From: Tetraselmis striata | Taxonomy: Eukaryota; Chlorophyta; Chlorodendrophyceae; Chlorodendrales; Chlorodendraceae | Reading direction: 5' to 3' | NCBI GenBank assembly: GCA_006384855.1 | Contig: VCJN01002475.1 | Span: 62,001 to 126,000 of the forward strand | DNA length: 64,000 bases | Shown here: in pieces, positions 21,199 to 31,224 of the stretch | How the letters are laid out: each line of letters starts with the position of its first letter | How positions within the stretch are numbered: position 1 is the stretch's first letter | The notes under the pieces: generated by a model | Seen by the model: the letters and a program-made list of their open reading frames with translations, nothing else | Told to the model about the DNA's origin: nothing | Databases searched by the model: none | Translations under genes and position numbers: made by a program

Positions 21199-21379
21199 TG
21201 TACTCTGCCGGAAAAGTGCCGGCCCCGGCACCTTGTTGCTCCCCAAATCTATCGATATCCATGGTGGCCGTGGTGGTGTCCTCTTGGAGGGCATGCTCTT
21301 CACGCTACTGTGGGCGTAGGCCGGCAGTTGGCATGTAACAATATATGATAATTATTCGGCCACTTTCGCCCGGGACCTG

Positions 21380-23131
21380 TTGGACAAAATGGTTGAAAAT
21401 GTTCACCAATTTGGCTGGTCCCGGCTAATCGGTTTGGCCGATCAATTCCACTCCCACACTGCTACTCGTTTGCTGCAAGTTTGCGGCCGTCGTTTCCGCC
21501 ATCACCTCCGCTCCATGCCTCGGGGCTTGGGTCGCTCTAAGGAGTATGGCGACACTATTACGTCCTTCCCTGAAGATCCCCGCGTTTTCAACGCTCGCCG
21601 GCATTTGGGGTGTTAGCCCCGACCTCTTGGATACGCCCTCCATGCGCACGCAGCTGACGACCCTCCCGGTCCAATTTGGGGGCCTCGGCATCGGCGATCA
21701 TGTGGTTATCGCAGATGCCTCCCACATCGGCGCTGCCGCCCTTGTGGTTGGCCAAGATGTGACTTTCCTCCCTGCTCAATACGCCACCCTGAGCGACGCC
21801 GGCGCGTTCCTTTCCGAGCCATCATGCGTATCCAGCCCTCATAGCCTCTATCTTGTTGGGGCGTCCTCGATTCGCCAGGCTTTGGCCACCCCGGCGTTGG
21901 CGCCCGATGCCGGCGCCAACGTGTCGGCGCCGATGTGGGCTGTCGAGCTCCGCGTTGCTCATACCCGTGTCGTTGACGAGTGTGGAGACGCGGTGCTCGA
22001 GGATCTAGCGGGGCCGTTGGCCTCTGCCCTAAAGTTGCTCCCCTCCAAGCGCTCTCACGTTGCCCGTGGCGGCTGCTCGGCCGCTAGGGCTGATGAGCCG
22101 GCGTCTGCGATGCGCTCGCCGGCCGACCTCCAAGCTATCCCGCATTACTCGGACTTCCCCCTGCACTACATGCGGAAAGTCCAGGAAACCCTTAGCCACC
22201 GCATCCACACGGTCCGCTTCGCAAAGCTTGCTGCGCGTATGCCTACAAGCGGCCTTGCCAATAACCGCTTCCGGGGCCGCCTCTTACGCGCTACGACAAC
22301 ATTCCTGGTGACTGACGATCCGCCAAGTTAGTGAGGGTCGCATTGGTGAAGTCCGTGAGCGTTCTCCTGAGTACTACGATTCCATGTTCTGCGTTGCCGC
22401 TTGCCGGCCATTTGGCCTTCCGGCGGCTCCTGTCCTCTATCTCCCTTGGCGAGCCCTGCCGTTGTGCTTTTTGCTCCTTCTCGGTACAAGGCATGCTGGC
22501 CCGTTTCGAGGATGCGGGCGTGGAATTCACTCCTTCACCTTGGGCGGTCGCGTACGCTGATCACGTGGCACGTTGCTCTAGGGACGACTTTAATCACGCC
22601 GAACACGAGTGGGCGGCACATGGCCTTTCCGACGTTTGCCACGACGTGAAGTCCGCCCTGGGCGTGGGTGTCCAGATCCTCACGGGCCCGTCGGTGCTTG
22701 TTTCTCTTCCGAAGGGCAGCGACGGATGGCCGGCCGATGCATGGCTTTTTGGATATGGTGGTTTCCGCGGGAATAACACGGTCGCTGTCGATACCACAAT
22801 TGCCCCTATCCTCGGCGTGTCAAGCTCGGATCCAACGATTGCATTGCGGGCTGCAGAGCGCCACAACTATAAATCCAAAAGTATGACGAGGGTCTCCGAA
22901 ACGCCGCCGGCATGCTTCGCTGTGTTCCGCCTTTCGCCGCCTCCGAGTTCGGCTCATTGGCCCTGCAAGCTGAGGCCTTCTTGGTGGAGCTCGCGAAAGC
23001 TAGCCACACACACTGACCAGAAAGTCGGCCAACTCTTGTCTGCGTGTCGCGGCCGTTTCTCCTTGCTGCTCATCAACATGGCAGATGCATACAACATTCT
23101 CGGCGGGGTCGCGGCGGCGCGCGCGGCATGA
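21380..23131 (+). pseudogene. LINE-like ORF C-terminal half with zinc finger and nuclease-like domain
   Basis: The reading starts with RDLLDKMVENVHQFGWSR. The segment LPVQFGGLGIGDHVVIADAS (about 21,661-21,720) is the conserved post-RT block seen in many non-LTR retrotransposons. Further on, CAFC, then HVARC, form a C-x2-C...H-x4-C finger. PADAWLF and then VAVDTTI are laid out like the PD-(D/E)xK restriction-like nuclease at the C-terminus of R2- and Dualen-type LINEs. A frame change near 22,320 and another near 22,870 break it. The RT core is absent, so this copy is 5'-truncated or disrupted upstream. Confidence 0.55.
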
Positions 23132-23336
23132 TGGTGCTCCTGCGCCTGCGTCGCGTCGCTCGTCGGCATGTGTTGCTATGACCCGGGTCATTGGCTGCAA
23201 GCGTACTCGCCACGGCTGATGGCCTACCCCGGGGCGGTGGTCCCCATTGGTTTCATGTTTCCCTTTCGGTCTTTCTGGTCGTTCGTTCCTTGGCTTCAGT
23301 ACTTCCCTTGACCCTTTGGTTCCTGACAACTTGGCG

Positions 23337-24146
23337 ACTTCGTGGTTCCCTTGGCCCTTGCTTGGTTCTTGGCTCCCTGACCTCCTGCTCGACCTTGGTT
23401 TCAGGCTTATGTCTCTCTTTTGTTGGCAACCTTCCATAGTTGCTGTTAGTTCTGTTTGTAGTGCGCATATGTTAAAGCACTGATTCCCCTACCTCTTGGG
23501 TTGAGCGGAGGAAAAGGAGAGCCGCGTCCGAAATCGCCTGGAATACGAGAATCGATACCGGTTACAATTATACGGTTTTATCACGGATTTTTAGGCGTCC
23601 GTCCGTCCTCCGTCCTCCGTCCTCGTGTGCTGCGTCTTCGCGTATGAACCGTCATACGTTCGATCTGTGCTCGTTTGATTTCTAGGCACTCCTCCGTGTA
23701 CGGTAAGATTCTGAATGGATGCGCGTGTATTCTAGCCCAGGCACGTCATATATTCGTCTAAAACGCCAAAATAACGCGGTACCGCAGCGCGTTTTTACTG
23801 CTGAATCAGCAAGCGAGACTATTCAGCGACTATTCCTTACCTACAGTATACGGTAGTCCAAGTATGGTGCTGTAAAAAGGGGTCGCCGCGGTGCGGGGGC
23901 AGTCCGCCGACCCGGGGCCCGGCGTCCGTCGACGGTCGAACGACGGCGTCCGGCGTCCGGCGTCCGGCGTCCGGCGTCCGGCGTCCGGCGTCCGGCGTCC
24001 GGTGCCGGTACAGGCGGCGGGCGTGGCGATTCGCGCCGTGCCCGCCCCGTAGACCTGACGACCGGCCCGACCTGCGCGGCCTCGTGCGGGATGCGGGCCG
24101 CATGTAGGCGGCTTGTACTGTATTGCTGATCTTGTAGTGCTGTTTT
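23337..24146 (+). repeat. 810-bp repeat R, copy 1
   Basis: Follows the LINE-like ORF and matches 29,825-30,645 throughout. The differences seen are a 3-bp indel, a few substitutions and the number of 7-bp minisatellite units. The first part (to about 23,482) is also present at the end of the 43-kb LINE-like copy, so R probably includes LINE 3' sequence. Confidence 0.85.
23944..23999. repeat. 7-bp minisatellite (CGGCGTC)x8
   Basis: Eight perfect tandem copies of CGGCGTC; the paralogous array at 30,429-30,498 has ten. Confidence 0.95.
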
Positions 24147-24209
24147 CGCAGCTAGACAGCGTAGATTTTGCATCAGAATGTACGGGGTCGGCTGGGACCG
24201 AAAGATCCA
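24142..24209 (-). repeat. Split direct repeat B2 (outer)
   Basis: 68 bp beginning GTTTTCGCAGCTAGACAGCG on the plus strand; matches 24,767-24,834 with one mismatch. It is the terminal half of the split repeat. Confidence 0.85.
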
Positions 24210-24570
24210 CGACTGGTACGGGGCCGCCAGACCGGATGGTGTCCGGAAAGGCGCCGCGCGTCCCGAGCCCCCGCCGGTGTTTGTAAATTACATGCCACCA
24301 GCGATCACGTGGCTCATCAGGACAGTACATTCCGCTATGCTGCTCTCGGCCTCTCATCACGGCTAAGATGCTGGGAAAGCCTGACTAATTGCTGCCACAC
24401 CTGGGCTTATCGGACACGCAACACCCCTGTGGGATGACGTATATCAAAATGATATGCACTCCCCACCTCAGGTGCTTTCACAACTAACCAGACCATCCCT
24501 AATCTAAATCGAGCAGCATCTGGAAACGTACCACACAAGTGAATAAATTGTCTCCGGGCGGGCGGGGGGG

Positions 24571-24601
24571 AGACAATATAGTCGGGTGCCTTCCAACAAC
24601 T
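24571..24601 (-). repeat. Split direct repeat A2
   Basis: 31 bp beginning AGACAATATAGTCGGGTGCC, identical to 29,797-29,827. Confidence 0.85.
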
Positions 24602-24717
24602 GAAGGCGCCCCCGGTCCGCGGCCGCCCTTTATACTCGGTTAAAGGGCGCCGCCGGACCGGCGCCGGCCGGTACTGGCGTACCGGGCCGGCAGGGTCGTC
24701 ACTTAACCCTGACGGCG

Positions 24718-24776
24718 CTGCGAAAACCAGGGTTTCCTAGGTCGTTCCTCTCAAGGAAACCCTACAGTTTTCGCAG
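24718..24776. repeat. Hairpin at the inner edge of B1
   Basis: CTGCGAAAAC followed by CAGGGTTTCCT is mirrored by AGGAAACCCT and GTTTTCGCAG, giving a nearly perfect stem of about 20 bp. It overlaps the start of B1. A second, GC-rich hairpin around GCCGCCCTTTA and TTAAAGGGCG lies at about 24,620-24,655. Confidence 0.7.
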
Positions 24777-24834
24777 CTAGACAGCGTAGATTTTGCATCA
24801 AAATGTACGGGGTCGGCTGGGACCGAAAGATCCA
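24767..24834 (-). repeat. Split direct repeat B1 (inner)
   Basis: Inner copy of the 68-bp B repeat, 145 bp downstream of the recombinase stop in element orientation. Confidence 0.85.
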
Positions 24835-24978
24835 ACAGATGAAAGAACAGTGGCCGGTCTGGCGGGGCCCGTACACGGACATAAGCGAGCCAAGTTACAC
24901 AGGGAATTATATTCAATTAAATACAGACACAGGGATGGGGTACCACCAGTACGGTGTAAATTGCCACTAGGACGGGAC

Positions 24979-26331
24979 TTAAGTTGCTTCCCGGGAGGGA
25001 TTCGAGTCAGTGTCGGATGGTGAACCGTCACCGTCACCATCGTCTAGTTCGTCCTCTTCGGCAAGTGACAGAATCGCTCGCGACACGGAAAGGACGTGCT
25101 CTTCATCCAGCCCCATATAGCGGAGCTGAGCAGATGTTGACTTCCAGCCACCATGCTGGCCCCATGTTGCGAACGGGATGTCTGCGTTAGCGGCGGCGGA
25201 AGCGCCGCCACTTCGGCTGGACTGGGTGCCGAATCGGGACAGGAAAGCGGATTCAGTCATCGCAGGGGTGAGCAGCGGGCCCAACCACCGTGCGAGGTAG
25301 CGTCTGAATGTGGGGTACTCAATAGGGGAAGATGAAGGAACCATCCCCAGCTCGCCCTTGTGCCGTAGGACTGTGCCGCTGAACCCCGGGAACACTGGTA
25401 GGGTGGGTGTTGCCCAGCGGATCATGACTGCATGGTACCGTCGCAGGAGTCCATATACGCACACCACGGCGCCGTGCATCTTGGCGACCCACACCTTGCC
25501 ACACAGGCGGTGCTGGTCGTTCTTGCGCTTCACGAAGCGGAATTCCAGGTAAGTCGGGAGGAAGGAGACGTCCTCCCACCGGAGGACCCGGAGGTCGCTG
25601 TAGCGGCAGAAGCCGGCAAAACTGACGGCTGCGGCAACTGCCACTATCCAGGAACAAATACCTGAGTCGTCCTTGCAGCGAAGGCGGACCAGCTTCGCGA
25701 TGTCAGACCATGCGAAGGGCTCCTTGGCGTTCTTCACGGCGAGCCCCAGGGTGCGCTTGGCTGCTGCCCGGACAGAGGTGCAACACGGGGACAAGGTAGG
25801 ACTGGGATGCATATTCAGCCGATGCATCTGCGATATAGCCGCAGACGCAGACCTGATCACTGAATAGCTGTTGGTAGAACGGGCGTCCAACCGAGCTTGT
25901 AAAAACATAGCCACCACAATCGGGGCTGCTGGCATTGGGCACATGGGAGGTGACCGAGCTTCGCAGAACATCACAAAGCGATTCCATATGTAGGCATAGC
26001 CACGATTAGAGCCAGCAGCCCACTGTTGCGGAGCTGAAGAGATCAAAGCATTAAACAGAGATGTGCCGGCCACATCGGAGGGAGCCACCGGGTTACACGG
26101 CCAGGCGGATGTACACCCACGGATGATGGCTGACTCATGGGCCGTGACTGTCACACCACTGCGGGTGGAGGCAGCGATGGCGTGCTGGGGAGCGCCGCGC
26201 GTTGGGCCGGCAGTCGATGCGCAGAGCAAGGACGCGCCAGTTCCTGGAGCAGCTCGGGCGGCTGTTACCACTGCCCTCGCCAGAACTGAATAGCTCCTCG
26301 CCGCTGTCGAGCATGACCCAATCGACCACAC
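24979..26331 (-). CDS. Tyrosine recombinase of the DIRS/PAT-like element
   Basis: Open frame of about 450 codons overlapping the end of RNase H in another frame. The N-terminal half has the SAM-like DNA-binding fold (QQWAAGSNRGYAYIWNRFVM, then VVAMFLQARLDARSTNSY). The catalytic half has the first Arg in GFCRYSDLRVLRWEDV, a Lys in FVKRKNDQH, and then SSRSGGASAAANAD with GQHGGWKS and the nucleophile region LRYMG. It should cut and join DNA of the circular cDNA intermediate at the target. The usual H-x-x-R reads Q-S-S-R here, so the His is replaced. The C-terminal tail is acidic. The start codon is not certain because the frame opens inside RNase H. Confidence 0.85.
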   Translation of the reverse strand: MWSIGSCSTAARSYSVLARAVVTAARAAPGTGASLLCASTAGPTRGAPQHAIAASTRSGVTVTAHESAIIRGCTSAWPCNPVAPSDVAGTSLFNALISSAPQQWAAGSNRGYAYIWNRFVMFCEARSPPMCPMPAAPIVVAMFLQARLDARSTNSYSVIRSASAAISQMHRLNMHPSPTLSPCCTSVRAAAKRTLGLAVKNAKEPFAWSDIAKLVRLRCKDDSGICSWIVAVAAAVSFAGFCRYSDLRVLRWEDVSFLPTYLEFRFVKRKNDQHRLCGKVWVAKMHGAVVCVYGLLRRYHAVMIRWATPTLPVFPGFSGTVLRHKGELGMVPSSSPIEYPTFRRYLARWLGPLLTPAMTESAFLSRFGTQSSRSGGASAAANADIPFATWGQHGGWKSTSAQLRYMGLDEEHVLSVSRAILSLAEEDELDDGDGDGSPSDTDSNPSREAT

Positions 26332-28201
26332 AGTCAGCCAGGTGTCTACCGTCAGGAGCTACTAAAGTCCACCAGGACTGACTAGGCCATAGCGGTACTA
26401 TGACTGTAGCGACTGCACGGTCAGCTTTCAGCTTGCGCACAACTCGGCCAATGCAGCTAAACGGAGCGTTAATCCAATTATTCACATTACCACCCCAGAA
26501 GTGGCTGAAAGCATCGACTCCTTCGCATCCTGGGCACCAGAACCGCGAGTAGAATCTCGGTACTTGATGGTTCAGGTCGGATGCGAACCGGTCGACATGG
26601 TGGATGCCCCACCTCAGGCTGAGGCGCCGGAAACACTTGGGCAGCAGTTGCCAGTCATCTTTGTCGAGCATCTTGGAAATCTCGTCGGAGTCCGGATTCT
26701 CATCCCGGGACGCCCACACAATAGAGAGAGCTGCTCCCAAGGAGAGACACAAGAGGTAGACCTGTTGAGCGACAGAGTTCAGCGACAGGCTCGAGCGAGA
26801 GCCGTGCCGGCAAACCGGTAGCATACTTTTATTATCCACCTGGACTTGCACTCGTCTGCCTGCGATCAGGTGTGACAGGGACTTCAAAACGAAGAGAAGA
26901 CCACGAGTCTCACGGTGTGTCGAGGACTCGACGCGTTCCCACGGAAGGAAGAAGCCATGAGCTTTCGCGACGGGGTCTGAGCTGCCATCAGTCGGTCTGG
27001 CTAAACCGCCCCAGCCGATGCCTGAAGCATCACACTCCAGAAAAACGGACAGTTTGCTGTCCAGGTCAGGTACGATGCGCCCAGTAAACTGCTGCCTAGA
27101 CACTCGGGCCCAGAACCGTAGCTCTTCACGGGATTCCTCAGAGAGGGCAACGTGGTGACCCCACTGTTATGCTTGCGCAATGTTGGCATACAAACCTCTA
27201 GAAAAGAGGCGAGAAACTGGGCCCAATGCTAGCCCCATAGAAATCAATTTTCCAGTACAGCTGGCCAAGAACTTGACTTTGTGGCGCCTGCGGTGGCCAT
27301 GCAGTAGGGACTGGATGTCAAGCTGAAGGGCATCCCATCGCTTCTGAGGCACAGAGAAGGTGCCGGCCACGGTGTCCAGGTCAAACCCCAGGTGGGTGAT
27401 GGTGGAGCTAGGGCGCAGACTGGATTTTTTGAAGTTGATGTTGACATGGGCGCGCTCAACATCGGCCAGCACTCGCTGAGTCGTTAAATGCGCCTTTCTG
27501 ACAGAGCCAGAGATGAACAACCAGTCATCCAGATAGCAGAGCATCCTGATGCCCTTACTGCGCCAGTGTCGCACCCGGACTCCCATAACTTTAGAAAAGC
27601 AGCGAGGGGCATCAGACAGCCCGAAGCATAGAACTCGCCAGGTGTAGAATCTTCCTCTCCATTCAAACCCGCTGTAAGGTGCAGCTGAGTCATGGAGGCG
27701 GACATGGTAGTAGCCCTGGGTCAGGTCCATGCTGGTCAGCATGTCGCCGGGATTCACCAGGTCTGACAGCTTAGATAACGACTCCATCCTGAAGGGAGTG
27801 TAAACCAAGTGTTTGTTGACATGCCGCTGATCGCAGATCAGCCTGAGTCCACCATGGGGTTTGGGGACCACACCCAAAGGGTTCAGCACCACAGGGCGCA
27901 CAGCTTCCTCTCTGATATGGCCCAGCGGCATTAACAGAGCGATCTGCCCATCAATGAAATCGGGGTGCTGCAGCGCGGAAGGGTGATTTGGCAGGTGGCT
28001 GGGTGGTGCCGGACCATCAGCCCAGTTCATACGGTAGCCATGCCTGACCCAGTCTCTGACCTGACTATCTCTGACTGAATCAGTAATGCTGTCCCAAAAT
28101 TGCCAGCCATCGCGGATAACACCAGCTGATTCCACAGGGGAATTGACGTCCAGAGCTGGCTCATGAGGGAGTTCAAAATTAGCCGACGATAAAACTGTCA
28201 C
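26135..28201 (-). pseudogene. DIRS/PAT-like reverse transcriptase and RNase H, one in-frame stop
   Basis: RT (28,201-27,167) contains VVPKPHGGLRLICDQRHVN, MLTSMDLTQGYYHVRL, RVLCFGLSDAPRCFSKVM and the catalytic CYLDDWLF, then ITHLGFDLD. A TAA at 27,169-27,167 follows YANIAQA, after which the same frame continues into RNase H: VFLECDASGIGWGG, the Glu in STHRETRGLLFVLK, VQVDNKSMLPV, IVWASRDENPDSDEIS and the DIRS-typical HHVDRFASDLNHQVPRFYS. It makes and processes cDNA from element RNA. Whether the TAA is a mutation or read through cannot be told from one copy. The RNase H frame ends at 26,135 inside the recombinase frame. Confidence 0.85.
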
Positions 28202-28656
28202 AAAATGCCAACGCCACAGACAGCATCATAGTGGTCAGCAAGCAGCTTGGATGACTGCCGCATGAATCAAACAGTGAGTTTGAAGTCACAATCGTCTGAA
28301 ACTGAAAATAACAGAATTTTCAAAATAAATATCGCTCCGACACAACGAGAGATATGAATCGTCACACAGGGTGTGCCGATCTTCACACGAATGCATCATC
28401 AGCCAACTTAGTGAAAGTTGGGGGGACAACTGCCAGGGGCAGCAAAGAGTCGCAGGGAACATCATGTACATTACATACGAGGTATCTCTCGAGGATACAC
28501 CATCTAACAGGTGACTCTCCCGGAGGAGATCAGAGCTGCGATAACACGAGCCTGAGCTCAGCTCCCGGAGGAGGGCCAACAGCTGCCCGGAGGCCTAACT
28601 GCAGCTACACGAACACCATCACTGGCCAGGCCAGGAGGATTGCAGACTCCGCAGCT

Positions 28657-29706
28657 TCAGCGACGAGCACTCGGGCAGTCCCTACTGAAGTGTCCTTTCC
28701 TCTGGCAGCGATAGCAGGTGATGTCTGCAGCAGAAGATCGACCAGAAGGAGGCTTCTCCTCGCGGCGGCCGCTCTCCCTCCGGTTGTCGCTCCCGCGGCG
28801 AAACGACTCTGGCTTGCGAGAAGAGGAAGAAGGCTTGGCGCGCGAAGAGGAAGAAGGAGGTTTCTTGGCCTTGACCTTCTCCAGCGCCTTCTTCAGCTCC
28901 TTGTTGTCGGCTGAGCCCTTCTCGCCGAGAGGGTCCACAGCATCGAACTCCTTGGCGACTTCCGCGCCGTACTCGTGTTCTACATGCAGCTTCTTGCCAC
29001 GCTTGTTAATCCGAAGAGCCACAGTAGTGCACAAAGCTAGAGCTGCGGCAATCGACTTGAACAGCTCCGCAGACGAAGCTGGCGAAGAAGCAGGAAGATC
29101 GGTGCCGTCCTCCACTAAGTCACGCAGAGGCTCCTCCGCCGGTGCCAAAAAGTCATATATCTGGAAGACGTCGTCTAGGTCGCGCTGAAGGTTACGAGCG
29201 TCAGCGGTATGGCGGCGGTGAACCTTACCATCTTTGTCTAGCCATCCATCCTCAGGTGCGTTGATGAGGCGAGATGGAGCTTCCACCGCCGGAGGTTGAG
29301 CAGGTCTCTTGCCCTTGCGGTCGTAGTCGGCGTCCCCCTCCGCAACGCGTTTCGAAGCTGAAGCCGAAGTAGACGGACCGCTCGACGACGCGACTGCCTG
29401 CCTAAGCTCAGAGACCTCACGTTCAATACGGAGTAGAGCAGCAGACGTATCAGCAACTGCCTGTCTAGCGGCGACGAGAGGGGGAGATTCAGCTACCCCG
29501 TCTACAGGTGGAGTGTCACCACCTAGGACAGTGAGATGATTTTCGCGGGTAACGAGTTGCTCACGAAGAGCTCTGCGAGAGTCCAGTAACTCGTTCCAGA
29601 CGAGTTCAAACTTGTCCACTGCTAAAACAGAGACGAGAACGCAAGGTGACAGCACCACAAGCGAGACAAGGAGCCACGCCCAAGACGGACTCGCGGAGCG
29701 AGCCAT
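28657..29706 (-). CDS. Gag-like protein with zinc knuckle (DIRS/PAT-like)
   Basis: ATG 29,706 gives 349 residues. Unusually, residues about 8-30 (WAWLLVSLVVLSPCVLVSVL) form a hydrophobic, signal-anchor-like segment. A coiled-coil region (LLRIEREVSELRQAV), a Pro/Lys spacer, a helical core and a long Ser/Lys/Arg-rich tail (KKPPSSSSRAKPSSSSRKPE) follow. It ends with a C-x2-C-x4-H-x4-C knuckle, CYRCQRKGHFSRDC. The role is expected to be RNA packaging. It lies directly inside A1, as in other elements of the class. The open frame extends upstream through A1 into the flanking repeat without an obvious start, so 29,706 is preferred. Confidence 0.75.
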   Translation of the reverse strand: MARSASPSWAWLLVSLVVLSPCVLVSVLAVDKFELVWNELLDSRRALREQLVTRENHLTVLGGDTPPVDGVAESPPLVAARQAVADTSAALLRIEREVSELRQAVASSSGPSTSASASKRVAEGDADYDRKGKRPAQPPAVEAPSRLINAPEDGWLDKDGKVHRRHTADARNLQRDLDDVFQIYDFLAPAEEPLRDLVEDGTDLPASSPASSAELFKSIAAALALCTTVALRINKRGKKLHVEHEYGAEVAKEFDAVDPLGEKGSADNKELKKALEKVKAKKPPSSSSRAKPSSSSRKPESFRRGSDNRRESGRREEKPPSGRSSAADITCYRCQRKGHFSRDCPSARR

Positions 29707-29796
29707 GGTGAGTGCCGGGATCAAACACACTACAGAACGCAGAAGAAATTTGAATTTTTGTAGTCGAAGACGAAACGAAAATGTACCAGTCGTAGA

Positions 29797-29827
29797 AGAC
29801 AATATAGTCGGGTGCCTTCCAACAACT
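29797..29827 (-). repeat. Split direct repeat A1
   Basis: 31 bp identical to A2 (24,571-24,601); marks the 5' terminus of the minus-strand element. Confidence 0.85.
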
Positions 29828-30645
29828 TCGTGGTTCCCTTGGCCCTTGCTTGGTTCTTGGCTCCCTGACCTCCTGCTCGACCTTGGTTTCAGGCTTATGT
29901 CTCTCTTTTGCTCGCAACCTTCCATAGTTGCTGTTAGTTCTGTTTGTAGTGCGCATATGTTAAAGCACTGATTCCCCTGCCTCTTGGGTTGAGCGGAGGA
30001 AAAGGAGAGCCGCGTCCGAAATCGCCTGGAATACGAGAATCGATACCGGTTACAATACGGTTTTATCACGGATTTGTAGGCGTCCGTCCGTCCTCCGTCC
30101 TCCGTCCTCGTGTGCTGCGTCTTCGCGTATGAACCGTCATACGTTCGATCTGTGCTCGTTTGATTTCTAGGCACTCCTCCGTGTACGGTAAGATTCTGAA
30201 TGGATGCGCGTGTATTCTAGCCCAGGCACGTCATATATTCGTCTAAAACGCCAAAATAACGCGGTACCGCAGCGCGTTTTTACTGCTGAATCAGCAAGCG
30301 AGACTATTCAGCGACTATTCCTTACCTACAGTATACGGTAGTCCAAGTATGGTGCTGTAAAAAGGGGTCGCCGCGGTGCGGGGGCAGTCCGCCGACCCGG
30401 GGCCCGGCGTCCGTCGACGGTCGAACGACGGCGTCCGGCGTCCGGCGTCCGGCGTCCGGCGTCCGGCGTCCGGCGTCCGGCGTCCGGCGTCCGGCGTCCG
30501 GTGCCGGTACAGGCGGCGGGCGTGGCGATTCGCGCCGTGCCCGCCCCGTAGACCTGACGACCGGCCCGACCTGCGCGGCCTCGTGCGGGATGCGGGCCGC
30601 ATGTAGGCGGCTTGTACTGTATTGCTGATCTTGTAGTGCTGTTTT
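29825..30645 (+). repeat. 810-bp repeat R, copy 2
   Basis: Starts at ACTTCGTGG immediately after A1 and ends in a run of T at 30,642-30,652, where it departs from copy 1. It is 11 bp longer than copy 1, accounted for by two extra 7-bp units (+14) and a 3-bp deletion. Confidence 0.85.
30429..30498. repeat. 7-bp minisatellite (CGGCGTC)x10
   Basis: Ten perfect copies; eight in the paralogous array at 23,944. Confidence 0.95.
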
Positions 30646-30652
30646 TTTTTTT

Positions 30653-31190
30653 GGGGTAATACTGTACAACTTTTAGCGGTGGGTTGGGTACCGGCCTTTT
30701 TGTAATGCACACAAGTAGTCAGCGGCCCGCTTTTACGCGGCTTGCAGATTCAATCTGTTTTACAAAATAATACGTCTCTTTTGAAAAATAAATTACTGAC
30801 AAATCTAACGCTAAAAGCATTATTACCCGGAAACAACAGTATTATTACAAGATCAACACTGCAAGCCGGCTAAAAGCGGCCCGCATCCCGCACCACGCTC
30901 AACCCAAGAGGTAGGGGCACCTCCACAGATCCCCGGCGCGAAGCGCCGCTTAGTGTAAAAAAGAAATAATAATAATTATCATCAAGTATAAGCGCGGGTG
31001 TAACCGGGAGCACGCGGAGGACCGCGCGTTGCGACTACGCGCCCTCTGCCGCCGGACACGCGAGTGGAAGGGGGAGGGGCTCGGCCGTTCCGGCGCGGAC
31101 AGTTGACACACACCTGCTCAGGCGGCTCTCCCAAGGGGCGTGCCACCGTGCCACCCGCGCCAATCCGACTGGTATCTGTAGGACGTCAAG
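30653..31190. repeat. Spacer with imperfect inverted repeat
   Basis: GCGGCCCGCTTTTACGCGGC at 30,721 and the mirrored CGGCTAAAAGCGGCCCGC ending at about 30,884 flank AT-rich DNA of roughly 110 bp. Just beyond (30,894-30,916) is an inverted fragment matching CCTCTTGGGTTGAGCG inside repeat R. It could be a small inverted-repeat element. No gene seen; the FUN14 promoter should lie in the last part. Confidence 0.4.
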
Positions 31191-31224
31191 GCCGATATAA
31201 ATCACTTTGCAGCCGAAGCCAGAT

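Larger units (their letters stand above)
24142..29827 (-). mobile_element. DIRS/PAT-like tyrosine-recombinase retrotransposon with split direct repeats
   Basis: Read on the minus strand the order is A1 (29,827-29,797), Gag-like, RT-RNase H, tyrosine recombinase, B1 (24,834-24,767), A2 (24,601-24,571), B2 (24,209-24,142). A1 and A2 share 31 bp; B1 and B2 share 68 bp with one mismatch. A1-ORFs-B1-A2-B2 is the split-direct-repeat structure known for PAT/kangaroo/Ngaro elements. They integrate via a circular intermediate and the recombinase, without target duplication. Gag and recombinase are intact; RT-RNase H has one in-frame TAA. Confidence 0.88.

Noticed and set aside
23337..30645. Reading the 810-bp repeats as LTRs of one large element
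   Set aside because: They lie outside the split direct repeats, in the opposite orientation to the ORFs, and part of the repeat also occurs in LINE-like copies elsewhere.
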